Of a stretch of 64,000 nucleotides of DNA, positions 33,799 to 46,255 are shown piece by piece. The translations under genes were made by a program, and so were the position numbers. The stretch's first letter is position 1. Each line of letters opens with the position of its first letter. Origin of the DNA: Protea cynaroides (Eukaryota > Streptophyta > Magnoliopsida > Proteales > Proteaceae); assembly GCA_028583415.1 (NCBI GenBank), contig CM053275.1, positions 87,104,278-87,168,277 on the forward strand, read 5' to 3'. Under the pieces are notes generated by a model. The model did not search any database. It was not told the DNA's origin and saw only the letters and a program-made list of their open reading frames with translations.

Positions 33799-34260
33799 TA
33801 GGGTGTCAACGGGTCGATCCGAGCTAAATCGGCATCAAACTTTATAAGGTCTAACTGAAACATGTTCCTTAATAAGTTTGGGCTGGGTGGGTTACTGTAC
33901 ACATTAACTGACGGGCCGGTCCAGTTTCGAATTATTATCGAGCTTAGCTTATTGGGTTATTATCAGACTGATTCAGGTTGAAAGACTGTAGGAAACCTGT
34001 TAAGGCCATGCAGAAGGTTAAAGTTGTGAAGCTAGGGTTTAATATTTAGTTTAAAAGGTCTGGTCCGAGAAATTATCGGGTTCGGGCTCATCTATCCACT
34101 TTTTTGAGCCGGTATAGAGCTAGTCCATACCGGGATCAATAGGATATGTCATACCTCAACACAAAATATGTCCGTTAACAGTTCGATCTAGATTGATTTC
34201 GGGTTAATTGGGGCCAACTCAGTCTGGGCTACCAATTCAGTCCCAAAATTGACATCCCTA
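33799..34260. mobile_element. hAT-like non-autonomous element, 462 bp
   Basis: Ends TAGGGTGTCAA and TTGACATCCCTA form inverted repeats of the type seen in plant hAT elements. The 8-bp flanks TTCAACAC and CTACACAC agree at five positions, a possible eroded duplication. The interior is GGGC-rich with no coding capacity. Confidence 0.6.
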
Positions 34261-36354
34261 CTACACACTACTGGTGTTTTAAGAGATATACTTTTCAGTC
34301 AGGGGAACGGGAGTACACAGAGAGTCGATAGTCAACTCATTTGAAGGGGCTTAGATAAGGAGGAGAAAGGAAAAAGATAGGTGAAAGGGAAATACACACC
34401 AACAGCATGTACTTCCATTTCCCATAAAACTATATGTAATTCAATAATAATATGTAATAAATATAAATATATAATAAACAATTGGACATAATTACATCAT
34501 ACTTTAAATTGTGGCTGACCAAAGATCAATCAGGCCAATTCGACCAAGCCTGACCCAACTAGGTTCAATCAAGGCTAGGCTGAACTTGATAGTACTGGTC
34601 TGGGACCTGGGTTGAGATATCTCGAACCGACCTCAGCCTAAACTACACCTGGGTTCAGTTAGCGGACTAAGGTTGGATTGTGGTTTTAAAATATCGACGG
34701 GCCCACACCTCTAGTTAGGATGTCGTCAAACTTTGAGTTTACTCTGTCTGACCATTTCCTTCTTTCCATATTGTAAATCAGTAAATGTATCCCGCCAATA
34801 CATCAATGATAAAAGAAACATCAAGTATGTTTACCATCCAAAAAAAAAAAAAAACAAGAACTATGAAAAGCAAAACCATACACCCTCCTCGCTCTCTTGT
34901 GAGACTTTTTTTTACTGCACAAAATCCTATGATAGAATATAGCATTATTAAACCCAATGAGTCTTACCCATTAATTGATTTAAGAAGTTCTTGGAACTTT
35001 TCTCTAATCTAATAAGTGATTGATTGATCCTTGTGTCAGTGATATCTTGGTTTGTATCGTTATTCTTTCTAAATAAAATCTTTGTTTACTAAAAAAAAAA
35101 ATATATATATATATATATATTCTTGAAACTTGAAAAAGATTTCCATTTAATTTTTTATGGGTAGGTGAAAAAAAAATCCCATCTATAATCATACAAAATA
35201 AAAGCTGAGAACTAAAATATACTTACAACCCAAATACAAGAGCTGAATGCTTACTATAAGAAAAGGGTGTAAAATACAGGATTTGTAACCTGACATTGGA
35301 ACACTTCATATGATGATATGACATTATAAATGAATGTCTAATAATGTAATTTTGCAATTGCTGGGAAAGAGAAAATGGAGGGTTTCCCGATGATGCGGTA
35401 CCTGAACGATGCATCTGCAACTGCAACACCAATACCATATGAATCTCCAATTCTTAGTTGGCATTACTAATTTCAATCTATCTTCTGGAATTGAAGGTGG
35501 ACATTCTAGAAGGGCATGAAGAAGATGACCATGAGGGACAAAACGATCTACATGATACCTTTAGCCCCTGAATTGTTAGGGGTTGTTGGGGATGAAAGCA
35601 TAAGCAAGAGAAAGATGAATAAATAAACAATAATATAAATACAAAGATTTACTGTGGTTTAGTACCTAATGAAGAATTCTTACATCCATCTTAGGAAATC
35701 AAAGAATTTCTTATTCATAAAATAAAATAAAATAAAAACAAAACAAAAAAAACCCTCTATACCTCTCTCCACCCTTTGCCATTTTTCTCTCTTCTTTTCT
35801 CTCAGAGATAATCTCACAGTGAATGTATAGGCTCTTAAGAAAGTATACTTTTAATAATTTTAAATCCAACTCAAATAATATGTACAAGTCTAATTAATTA
35901 ATTATATATGTGGACCCTACACAATACAAGCCACAGCTCAAACATATGTTTTCATTTTTTGGAGGGGAGGTAAGGAGGGAGATGGAGAGGGTTGCAGTGC
36001 ACAGGGAAAGGGAGCCGGCTAAGGAGACGAAGGGAGCTCACTAATAATGAGCAGGAAGGGAGGGAGATGGAGAGGAGTGCGGGTTCAAATCACCTGCATG
36101 TACATATACTCTTCATGGGGTTCCATCACATTCGATGTGGTATGGGACACCTCTAATGTGTGAGACCCATTAATATGGACAGTGATGGGACCTAGGAGGA
36201 AACAAACAGATGCAGTTGAACTATTCTTGGAGGGAGGGGAGACAAAGAGGTAGAGGGAGGGTGATGGAGAGAAATTCTTATTGTTACAAGGTTATATATG
36301 CTATTTTTTCAAATATCACAAAGCATCTATTATCCATTCTAACCATTAACAATT
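34261..36354. other. Non-coding region with repeat debris
   Basis: 34500-34720 resembles the GGGC-rich interior of hAT-like elements. 35590-35760 (AAAGATTTACTGTGGTTTAG) resembles antisense copia LTR ends. 35960-36260 has purine-rich GGAGGGGAGG stretches. No gene seen. Confidence 0.45.
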
Positions 36355-36598
36355 TGGATTCAAATCCTCTCCTCCCAGAGATTCTAGAGGAGGGGGGACG
36401 CCTCCGTTGGATGGCCGACACGTGGGGCTCAGGTGAATCTGAGCCTTCCATCCGAACCGACACTGAGCCGATAAGTTTAGCTGACAATGGGTGTCGGCTC
36501 TGATGGAGGGCTCGGATTCACCCAAGCCCCACGAGTCAGCCATCTAATAGGGGCGTCCCCCTCCTCCCGAACCTCTGGTAGGAGAGGATGTGGATCCT
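36355..36598. mobile_element. Foldback MITE, copy 1 (244 bp)
   Basis: Terminal inverted repeats begin TGGATTCAAATCCTCTCC and end GGAGAGGATGTGGATCCT; the arms keep pairing almost to the centre (CCGACACGTGGGGCTC near the left, GAGCCC-type with CCCCACGAG near the right). Flanks AACAATT and AGCAACT agree at 5 of 7. It is the same family as 46821-47062 and 48095-48326. Confidence 0.8.
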
Positions 36599-36990
36599 AG
36601 CAACTTTCACACAAAAAAAATCGGATAAAGAGAAATTGTCTAAATTAACCATAAGTCAAATTTCAAGCTCTAATAAAGTTAAATACTCATTTTGTATTGG
36701 CATACATTTCTTGTATGTCTATGCATGTATACCAATACTCTGAACATTACTATGCATTTTCCTAACTCGATTTAAAATTAAAAAATAAAAATTATAAAAA
36801 AAATGATCCAAATTTATCTTGTAATTTTTGGTAACATCATATACCCTTGTTACATAGATAACTAACCTTAAAATATATATTTATATATATTGTCAAAACG
36901 GTTTGTCACTTTTCCAAATTTCTAAAGGCATCTATTGTGTCCACTCTGCCCCGTCGGATAAAGAGGAAATAGTCTAAATGGTTTTGGTTT

Positions 36991-37717
36991 GTTTTTGACA
37001 CCTTAGACCCACTACATCATCAAGAGTGTAATTTGGGCCAGGAAATCCCAAGCCCAGCCCACATAAGGCCCATCACATTTTTTCAAAACTTGGGCTGGGA
37101 TTCTAGCCGATGAAACAGGCTGGGGTTAGCCTTAGGTTGGTGTTGTCTGGGTTTGGGTCAAGACATCAGGTCTCTGCCCAATATCGTTAGACCTTAACTT
37201 GGATTTATACAAGGTCTAATTACTATCATTCCTTATCCTATATGTACTTAAATTCCTTTACTTTGAATTTCTTTTCTGATTCCCTAAAAAAACGAACTTT
37301 TACCTCTTCTTTAAAAAAGGCGTTCCTTACTTTAAATAATCTTACCCCCACAATGCTGAGAGGCTGTTTCCGTATTTCGAACCCATGCCCAGATTAGTTT
37401 TTGACACCTTACACCCACTACATCATCAAGAGTGTAATTTGGGCCAGGAAATCCCAAGCCCAGCCCACATGAAGCCCATCACATATTTTCAAAATTTGGG
37501 CTGGGATTCTAGCCGATGAAATAGGCTGGGGTTAGCCTTAGGTTGGGGTTGTCTAGGTTTAGGTCAAGGCATCAGGTCTCTGCCCAATCTCTTGAATTTC
37601 TTTTCTGATTCTCTAAAAAAACAAATTTTTACCTCTCTTTAAAATAGGTGTCCCTTACTTTGAAAAATCTTATCCCCACAATGCTGAGAGTCTGTTTTCG
37701 TGTTCCAAACCCATGAC
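36991..37717. repeat. Direct tandem duplication, 406-bp period
   Basis: GTTTTTGACACCTTA starts units at 36991 and 37397; both contain CAAGCCCAGCCCACAT and, near their ends, CACAATGCTGAGAG. The second unit lacks about 75 bp that follow CTCTGCCCAAT in the first. Confidence 0.9.
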
Positions 37718-38127
37718 CATCAGGTTGTAATATCACAACTTTTTTTTTGGGTAAATATATCACAACCTTACCGTCACACAAAGGCTTGCTTGTTAAACTT
37801 TTACCTATCTTTCAACCCTGATAATTCAAAATTCCAAAATTACTTCTGGTCATTTCCCTCCTCTCGTTACCTCTCCTCCTGCAGTCACTACTTCTCCTAT
37901 TAATTTAATCTTCTAGAAGATGTAACATTGGAGTGCTTTGGTATGCTTGCTTTCCAATCCCATGGCTTGAATGAGAGAGATTAAGTGCTCGCTTGGCTCG
38001 TTCTGGTTGGAGTCATGACACTAGAGTCTCCATGACGGATCTACCAGATTGACAAGACTCACCTTTCTAGCTAGTTGCCACAAGAATAGGGCATTGTTAG
38101 CTTGGCTGCGAGAGGATAGTCACTATA

Positions 38128-38353
38128 GCTCCATTTGTTTTGACATAAAATTTTACATGTAACATTTTATATGTACAAAAAAAAAAATCAATGTTTATTT
38201 CCAGAAGGTAAAATATAGTGATCTTTAAGGGGGATGGAAAAGGAACTTCGTCTTTCTTTAATAATCAAAAACAAATATTGAAATTTTTTTTTTACATATA
38301 AAATGTGTCACGTAAAATTTTAAGATAAAATTTTACGTCAAAACAAACGGAGC
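38128..38353. mobile_element. MITE with GCTCCATTTGTTTTGAC ends, 226 bp
   Basis: The left end GCTCCATTTGTTTTGACA and right end CGTCAAAACAAACGGAGC are inverted repeats about 28 bp long with few mismatches, continuing into TAAAATTTTA. ATA flanks both sides (38125-38127, 38354-38356). Related ends occur at 57357-57540, and one end at about 42585-42605. Confidence 0.8.
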
Positions 38354-38469
38354 ATATGGGTTTACGTTGGAAAAAAAAAGTTCAAATGTCTTCATTTGAT
38401 TCTTAAATGCCCCAATGCAGTGACCCCAATCGATATTTACGTCCATTTGTAATTGTGGGAAGTGATTTG

Positions 38470-38856
38470 TGTTAGGAGTAGGAGCACACAAACAAGAAGA
38501 AAACACAAAGAATTAACGTGGTTCATAACCCCATCGTGGGATGCCTACGTCCACCAGAGAAAAGAGTGACTTTCTTTAATTCCCAAGAACAGTCTATAGA
38601 ATTCTCTACCTGACAGGCTTATCTCATCTGTCAGTCTTATAGCCTTCCAGCTCTCCACTGTCAGGGGAGAATCCTCTAACAGCCCTTACAGCCTTACCTA
38701 GGTTTTCCTACATAGAGACAATATATAGACAAACCTAGAAATCCTAATCCCACACAATTACAAGTTTACCCCGTACATGTAATAAACTCATACCCTAATA
38801 TAAATACTATTTTTATAATTGCATGGACCCACAGAATACAAGACACCAACCCAATA
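38470..38856 (-). repeat. 3' LTR of the pol-less element
   Basis: Starts TGTTAGGAG and ends CACCAACCCAATA (mutated CA). Shared blocks with the other LTR include ATGCCTACGTCCA and ACAAGTTTACCCCGTACATG. Confidence 0.88.
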
Positions 38857-39047
38857 AATCTCCACCTGGCTTGGATTCTGCAAACCACCTTGAAGAAAAT
38901 CCGTTGATGTCGATTCTGAAAACCTGTCTCTGCCAAACCATTACATCCAAACCAGCATAGCCCACACCCCGTCCGAGTGTCTCGTACAACTCACCGCCAT
39001 ACGATGTGATGTGACTCCATCTCAACCACTGCTGCAGCATCACCGGA

Positions 39048-39134
39048 AATATCACTGTCACTCATAGTCCTCCTGCAACTTCAGTTGCATCACTGTCACT
39101 CACAGTCCTCCTGCAACTTCAGTTGCACCTAGAA
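39048..39134. repeat. Short tandem duplication in the pol-less element
   Basis: TCACTGTCACTCA-AGTCC and TCCTGCAACTTCAGTTGCA occur twice in a row with a period near 39 bp. Confidence 0.8.
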
Positions 39135-39759
39135 CCCAAATCTCTCACCTCCGCACCTCCAATGCAGACCTAGAAGACCGACTCCTCATCCCAGTCCTCT
39201 GGAACTCTAATTGCACGTGGAACCCGAGCCTCTCACCTTCGCACCTCTAATGTAGACCTAGAGATCCGACTACTTGTCTCAACCCGTTAGTCCTCCTTTG
39301 CCCCGCGGTGTAACATCAACTGGCCATGATGCGCACTGTGTCAGGATTCAAATCCGCTGTCAGATCCAAGACCCGATCCGACCAGGTCCACTATTTTCAA
39401 ACCCAAGAAATCCTTCTTCCGAAGCCACAACTCCAGTAGCATCAACCTCTGCTGACTCACTCTGAGCGTCCTTGAGAAAATCCCGATTGACAGAATCCTT
39501 GGAGAACCCTACTCCCACATGTGATAATGGGTATTCTCCTATTTGCATGCTAATGGTTGCCACAAATGGTAACTCAAAAAAAAACTTTCCAAGTTCAACC
39601 GAGCACCTTCCATACCGGGATTCAACAGTTTCAACTGAGATCTAGCAGCACCAGTCTCTACCATTGCCGACTCGACAACATCCCTTCTAAAGCCAGACAA
39701 CACTCCTGCTGATGATAGAGCACCAAGCAGATTTACTCGTACCAAAAAACCTGCCACTT

Positions 39760-40257
39760 TCAATCTACATCTCTGGCTAGAATTCCCTCTGACGACCCCG
39801 GCACAATAGTCGCCGACCTGAGCCGCTTACTAGGGTCTCCCCTCGAGCTGCACATTTTCTCCTTTCCAGTCACCAACACCATCGATCGCCCTCCTGCAAT
39901 TCGAATATCAGAAGCAAGATGCCTCTCTGTCGCTGCAACTTGAAAGAACCTCACATGCGATATCGGATGTGTCACCGCAGCAACCACCGATCCCCCTGAT
40001 ACGACACATAACTTCATAGCTTCCAGTAGATCTGCGGCCATCGACACCCTCGAACCATGTGTTCGACCTTGAGCCATCTCCTGCAAGTCTCTACTATGAA
40101 CATCAGTCGATCTGGAATCCCGCTGCCCAACCCTTGGAGCCATCGCTCTCTCATGATCCCACCCCCTGCTTCTCTGAATCGCGACCTCTCCCATCATCGT
40201 TTCAAATGATCCACTTGATCCGTGACCCACCATGAGATTATTTCTGGTTCTGGGCAC
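39760..40257 (-). CDS. Unknown ORF inside the pol-less element
   Basis: 165 codons, the longest ORF of the interior and placed where gag would start. The protein is rich in G, S, R, A and M, with no zinc knuckle or other motif I recognise. A second ORF (39539-39763, minus) overlaps its end in another frame, and a third follows at 39360-39563, so the original product may be frameshifted gag. Function unknown; it may not be expressed. Confidence 0.3.
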   Translation of the reverse strand: MPRTRNNLMVGHGSSGSFETMMGEVAIQRSRGWDHERAMAPRVGQRDSRSTDVHSRDLQEMAQGRTHGSRVSMAADLLEAMKLCVVSGGSVVAAVTHPISHVRFFQVAATERHLASDIRIAGGRSMVLVTGKEKMCSSRGDPSKRLRSATIVPGSSEGILARDVD

Positions 40258-40486
40258 TGGTTTTTAAACTTTTTTTTTTTTTCAATGCACTGATCGCTTT
40301 TCTCAGAAACTGATCAGAGATTTAGAGTTTTAAAAACGAAAACAAAAAAAAACAAAAAAACAAAAAATTCCTTCTTCTTGTACTGTAATGATGATCAATT
40401 TTTTTTTTCTTTTTTTTAATTCCTTAATTTTTCCCGAGGAATATCTCAAGAAAAAAAACGTAAACAAAACTCACATTTTTTCTTCT

Positions 40487-40490
40487 CCTT

Positions 40491-40520
<30 letters not shown>
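40487..40520. repeat. (CTT)n microsatellite
   Basis: About 11 CTT units, near the primer site of the pol-less element. Confidence 0.9.
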
Positions 40521-40521
<1 letters not shown>

Positions 40522-40589
40522 TTACCGTACACCTCCCTCCTTCTACAAGATATGTGAACAATCTAGTGAATCTGGGCTCTAATATCACT

Positions 40590-40975
40590 TGTTAAGATTG
40601 AACACATAAACAAAAAGAAAACACAAAGATTTAACATGATTCAGCACTCTATCATAGAATGCCTACGTCCATCGGAGAAAAGAGTGACTTTCTTCAATTC
40701 CCAATAATAGTCTACAGAATTTTCTACCTGACAAGCTTATCTCATCTGTCAGCCTTGCAGCCTTCCAACTCTCCACTATCAGAGGAGAATCCTCTAACAA
40801 CCCTTACAACCTTACCTAGATTTTCCCACACAGAGACAATATATAGACAAATCTATAAATCCTAATCTCACACAATTACAAGTTTACCCCGTACATGTAA
40901 TAGACTCATACCCTAATACAAATACTACCCTTATAATTGCATGGATCCCACAGAATACAAAACACCAACCCAACA
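40590..40975 (-). repeat. 5' LTR of the pol-less element
   Basis: Starts TGTTAAGATTG and ends CACCAACCCAACA in plus reading. On the minus strand it carries GTCTATATATTGTCTC, a likely TATA region. Confidence 0.88.
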
Positions 40976-40980
40976 ATTTG

Positions 40981-42951
40981 CTCCACCATGGGACCATTAA
41001 TTTTCAGTCCACATGGTGCTGGTGGGCAGGCATGACAACTAGAAGAACACACTCCGATCATCAGAGGTTTACGAGGTTAAGAAAGACGATTGTCATTATT
41101 GGCAATGGTGGAGAGGGATGAGTGTCATGGGTTGTCCAGTAATGCTAAGCATTATTGACAGAGAGCCTAAGCCGGTTCCCGTTGAATGTCGAGTGCTTTG
41201 ACACGACCATGGGATGGTGGAGTTGAATGTGTCAGTGTCTGGAAGCAGGTGGATGCGAAAGACTGCAAAAGGTGTGCATTTGCAATGGAAGGGTTATGAA
41301 AGAGGAGGTGTCAAAGAGGGGAGGATATATATCATGGGTAATTTAGGGATTTTGTTTGTTCTGTTGGAAGTAGGAGGTCTTGTATTTTGTCATTAGGGTT
41401 GGCGACTAGGGTTTTTTCTGTAATGAGAGGCAAAGACAAAGAGCTATTGTAATCCTATTCTCAATTGATAGTGAAACAGATCTCATCTCGCTGTGAAAGT
41501 AAAGAGAAAATTCATACCGAATCATATAAATATGTGTTTTTTTTTTTCTTTTCTGTATTTCAATTTCATTTTACTTTTCTATATTATAATTAGGGTTCAA
41601 TTTTTACATATTTTTGCCATCCATAGTTTCATCATTCATTACACAGTAATCAGGCTACCTAGATCACAATTAATCATATTATCAATTAGAACTTCTAAAT
41701 GTTTAGGCCTCTCTATAATTTATTACTAACATTCTCTTTACTCTTGGAATTTTGGGAAGCACTTGTGGTACAGTGGTAGCTAACAATTGGTGTGTTTGGT
41801 GCAATTCTAATGAGATTCAGTGTTCAACTCTCCCACCCCCATTGGGTAGTATGTCACCCACTTTCTTTTGCAGATGCCCCCGTGGATCAGTATTGAAAAT
41901 GGAGGGTTTTTTTTTTTTTGGTGGTGATGCAAGCGGTGTGAGCTTAATAGTGCTTAATTAGAGTTCTATCATGGTGGGTGGGTAGAGAGAGAGGAAAAAA
42001 ATCTTTTCTAACCGTCCAGCCCATCTGCTTGCCCTTATCCGTCGAACTCTCTTTCCTGGGCTTGAGTATGATCCAACTGACCAGGATTGAACTGGCAGTT
42101 GGAGAGAATCTGAATCTAGAGAGAGAACCCCACCAAAAAGAGTAATCCGGGTTCAAAACATGGTTGAGAAAAAAATTCTCTGTTTATTTAGTAATAAAAT
42201 GCACCTTCTTATGTCAAAGCAAAAACAATATATTGATTTTCTTTTGGAAATCTAGTGTTTGGCTTAGGAGTTAAATTAATAAGGGCTTAGAGGGGAGTCC
42301 TTGGTTCTAATTGTCTAGTCTCCATTTTACTTCAATGACTTTTCTTTCAAAAAATCAAAAAAAATTTCATAGATTGTAATTAACTAAGCCACATTTAGAA
42401 ATAATGAAGTGAGGAAAATAATCCATCATATATATGATAGACCTTAGTGTCCTCAAGGAGCAAGAAATGTATCATGGATCAAGTTGCTAGTAATTTTTTT
42501 ATCCATAAATTTAAAATGAAAATCAGCTTATGAAATTTTAAATTTTATTTTCTTTTACTTATAACAATTTTCCTAATATATTTTCATTGAAACAAACGGA
42601 GTTTAACTGTGGACCTAGGATTATTGAGAACTAATTGGTAATTCTATGGATTAGCCTTGCAAACGTTTTCAGGGATTTTTGCTCCTTCGCGGTTCATTTC
42701 TCTCTAATAATTTATTAAGATTATGTTTCGATGTCAAGAATAGAAAAAATAGCATAAGGCAGAAGTAATGATGAAACAATGATCAGTTTATGTGTCTATT
42801 TCTTTCCTTCAATTAATTTTTTTTATTTTCGTAGCTTCCAAACTTCGTACAAGAAGAAGAATGATCCACCAAAACGTCTCCCATGTTTAGTCTCTCTCAC
42901 ATTAAGCTGCTTACGTGAAGACTCAAAAAAATTTTCACACGCTGTCGTTAA
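40981..42951. other. Non-coding region
   Basis: Short ORFs only, no recognisable domain. A T run lies at about 41907-41921. A lone AAACAAACGGAGTTTA end near 42590-42606 is like the right end of the 38128-38353 MITE. Confidence 0.45.
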
Positions 42952-43581
42952 TAAGGGTGTCAAATTGGTATTGATACCGTTTACCGAAATCGATACTATA
43001 CCATTTATACCGAAACCGACATACCACTTACTAATCAGTACTATAAAGGTTGCAAAAATGATATCGTTTATGTAATTGGTACAGTATGGTATTGGATCGA
43101 TTTACCATGGGTTTTAAATTGATTACATATCAAATAATATTGTGTAATTACAATGCTTTTACAATTTGCCCATTGCAAGAGGGGTTGGTGAAGGAATAAA
43201 AACATAAACAATTCATTTAATGGTTGATCCTATGAATTTTGTAATTTAATGTTTTAATTGTGTAAAATGAATGTTTGAATTGATGAAGATTTCAAGTGAT
43301 CTTATATTGAGGAATGTTTCAATTAATGATTTTCTTTTGGGTTTAGGGTTTAAACCATTTAATGACTAATAAGATCATATAATGACAAATTGATATTGTT
43401 AGGAAACCTGTTAAGGAATCAATATTTCAAGCTGTTTAAGTATAGATTTACCGATATCCATCACTAACCAGCATGAGTAAGCAATTTCATATCATTTACC
43501 TAAACAGTACGGCAATGGTACTACCCTATTACATACTATACCGAACTAGTACAGTACAATTTACCGAGACCACACCCTTTA
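42952..43581. mobile_element. Possible hAT-like element with GGTAT/ATACC-rich interior
   Basis: The left end TAAGGGTGTCAAATTGG and right end ACCACACCCTTTA are rough inverted repeats. The interior repeats ATACCG and CGGTAT-like motifs. No matching 8-bp flanks, so boundaries are uncertain. Confidence 0.4.
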
Positions 43582-43667
43582 ACACCTTTATTCATCAGTT
43601 GAACGGTCGAAGTACAAACGTGAACCAATGTTCCAATTGAGTTTAATTGCTGGGCGAATAGGTTTTA

Positions 43668-43965
43668 AGGGTCTGTCTGAATGTAACCGACTCCAGTTAC
43701 AATAGACTTTTGGTCCTGTTTGTTTTACCTTCACAGTAACCTTCCTCCATTACATCATGATTTTGAAAGTCCGGGCATAAAATGTCAAACCAATTTATTG
43801 TCATCAGTTCAATGGTCAACAACTTGGGTCGGTCTGAATCTGAATGTAACCGATCCGATTAAAACAGACTTTTGATCGTCTTTATTTTTCATTACAATGT
43901 AGTCTTTATTTACTACATTGTTTTCAAAGTCAGATGCATAAATGTCAAGCCAGTTTTCCACACTT
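43668..43965. repeat. Diverged tandem duplication, about 158 bp
   Basis: Units start near 43668 and 43826; shared blocks are GGTC(T/G)GTCTGAAT, GAATGTAACCGA, ACAGACTTTTG-like and CATAAATGTCAA(A/G)CCA. Confidence 0.7.
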
Positions 43966-44304
43966 TCTGCATCTAGATACGATTAAAAAGGGTTTCTTAA
44001 AGAGAATGGTCTTTAAGATCAAAAAGTTATAAAAACTGGTGACCGGTGACAATGTCCGGTGGTAACCATCACCAGTTTTGTAACCCAGCCACAACTTAGA
44101 CAAAACCTACAGTACCCACAGTAATAACTATAGGATGGACCAAGCGTGGCATGGGGCCTACAATATTTAGACTGAGGCTTGTTTGGTTTTCTCTTGGACC
44201 TGCTTAAAACAATCACAATAATAAAGCTACAAAAGAATCAGGATTACTTACAAACCTATGTACTGTCTAACGATCAAAAAGATTCTAGAATTCTATTTCC
44301 CCAA

Positions 44305-44306
<2 letters not shown>

Positions 44307-44380
<74 letters not shown>
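44307..44380. repeat. (TA)n microsatellite, 37 units
   Basis: Uninterrupted TA run of 74 bp, the longest in the window. Confidence 0.97.
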
Positions 44381-44385
<5 letters not shown>

Positions 44386-44854
44386 GGAAAATTATTCTGA
44401 TTTCTCATTGATATTTTGTTTACTACATGAGTCTCTTCTGATACTTATTGACTTACATGGATATTCCTTATAAAATGAAACTTATAACAATTTAGTCCAC
44501 TCTGTTAGGAAATGGACGATAATTATTGATATAAACATACCTTTTTTTTTCCTTTTCTTAATACCAAAATAGTCTTGTCCTATTGAATTTTTAAGAAAAC
44601 AAACATTCTTTATCGGTCCTAACTTTTAAACTGAGATATGATGTTGGTTCTGCCATTACCAAGTCCTAGAACTCCTATTTACCCAGAAAAAAAAAATGTC
44701 CCAAAACTCCATTTATGAGACACACGAGGCCCGAATAGAAACCTTGTTGATCATAACCACATTTGTAATAAAAAAACAATAAGAACCGAAAAATCCATAA
44801 CTAATAATGTTCAGGAGGAAAATTTGATCACACATAGAGGCAAAGAGGGAGGTA

Positions 44855-44857
<3 letters not shown>

Positions 44858-44887
<30 letters not shown>
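44858..44887. repeat. (GA)n microsatellite
   Basis: About 15 GA units within purine-rich DNA. Confidence 0.95.
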
Positions 44888-44890
<3 letters not shown>

Positions 44891-46195
44891 GTACCAGGGG
44901 AGTGGCGTGTGTAGAAAATTTAACTTAACACTGTTAATTTTAAATAGTTGAATATAAATCAATAAATACCAAGAGAGGTCTCTATAATCAACAAAATATT
45001 AAGGAAAGATCCAAATAATTTTCCCTATATACTTTTGGAATATGTCATAAAGAAGATCCAAAAGCATATAGAAATCTAACAGTGTAGCGTGAGAGTTTAA
45101 AATTATTTATTTTTATATGAAAGCTTAAGATTATTTATATTAGTGTTCTGCACGAGGACATATATAATATATTTATTAATTAGCCCAAGACGCTGTGAAC
45201 TCTTGACCTTTGAAATGTTTATAGATACACACATCAGACTTCACCTGGCAACAATAAAATATTGAGGAATGCTAGCACGTTGGAATGAGCAACCATCCCC
45301 CTCAACCCACGGGTATCAATAAATATCGAAATTGTATACTCAAATTGATATCTAGTACAATAATGGTTTGAGTTTTGATACTAAATAGTAATTTGGTATG
45401 ATACGGTTTTATATTGGTAATACCAACAGTACATTCAATTTATATACCGATTTTATATATCATTTTTATACTGAAACTTATACTAATTTTGTATACTGTT
45501 TTTGTATACCAATCATTTTATTTGTAGTCCTTCACATGGAAAATAATATACATACATATGGATATTGATATAATAAGGTAATAGGGTGTTAATTTGATAC
45601 TGAAATCAATACCGTACTATTTGATATTAAAACCATATTCTGTATTAGAACTGCAAATCATACTGAATTTGAAACCGCAGCTCATACCGAATTTGAAATA
45701 GCAACTCGTACAAACTCGAAAACCTTTTTTGTACCATATAAAAATCGTATACCATACTGGCTAAAACCCATATCGAAGTCATACCACGCCCGTATGGTAA
45801 TGGTAAGGAAAATTATTATTTCTTCTAGTATGGTACAATAATGATAAAAATCTTTTTTACTTATACATGTTCCAGATTACTAATACTGTTCCGATTTTGA
45901 CACACTACCTCAACCCCTCCCTCTCTGCAAAATAGGAAAAATAATTGAAAGTATATTACAAGATCCTATGGGAGGTCAGGAACCAAGAATCAAATAATGA
46001 TACAGATAATTAATTATAATTTATAAATGGAGATGATTTTTATGCACGGTCGTATATTTTTCATTGGTCCATTTGTTTTACGGAGAATATATTTGGTATT
46101 ACAGATTTCCACTTTCTATCCCATTTGATGGTTGGAATTTTATAAATCTTATTTTATATTTTTGTACCATTTATTATTATTATTTTTATTGAAAA

Positions 46196-46200
<5 letters not shown>

Positions 46201-46253
<53 letters not shown>
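46201..46253. repeat. (AT)n microsatellite
   Basis: About 26 AT units, uninterrupted. Confidence 0.97.

Positions 46254-46255
<2 letters not shown>

Larger units (their letters stand above)
38470..40975 (-). mobile_element. Non-autonomous LTR retrotransposon lacking pol, 2.5 kb
   Basis: LTRs 38470-38856 and 40590-40975 (387 and 386 bp), same orientation, flanked by ATTTG on both sides (38465-38469, 40976-40980). On the minus strand a TGATATTAGAGCCC primer site, close to the tRNA-Met type, follows the LTR at about 40590, and AGGTGGAGATT lies before the other LTR. The 1.73-kb interior has no RT, integrase or protease motifs, so it must rely on another element's enzymes. LTRs differ at many sites, so the insertion is old. 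It resembles TR-GAG/LARD-type elements. Confidence 0.85.

Noticed and set aside
40388..40582. Ser-rich ORF near the pol-less element
   Set aside because: It is the CTT microsatellite read as serine codons.
44179..44473. ORFs with long Ile-Tyr repeats
   Set aside because: Direct translation of the TA microsatellite.
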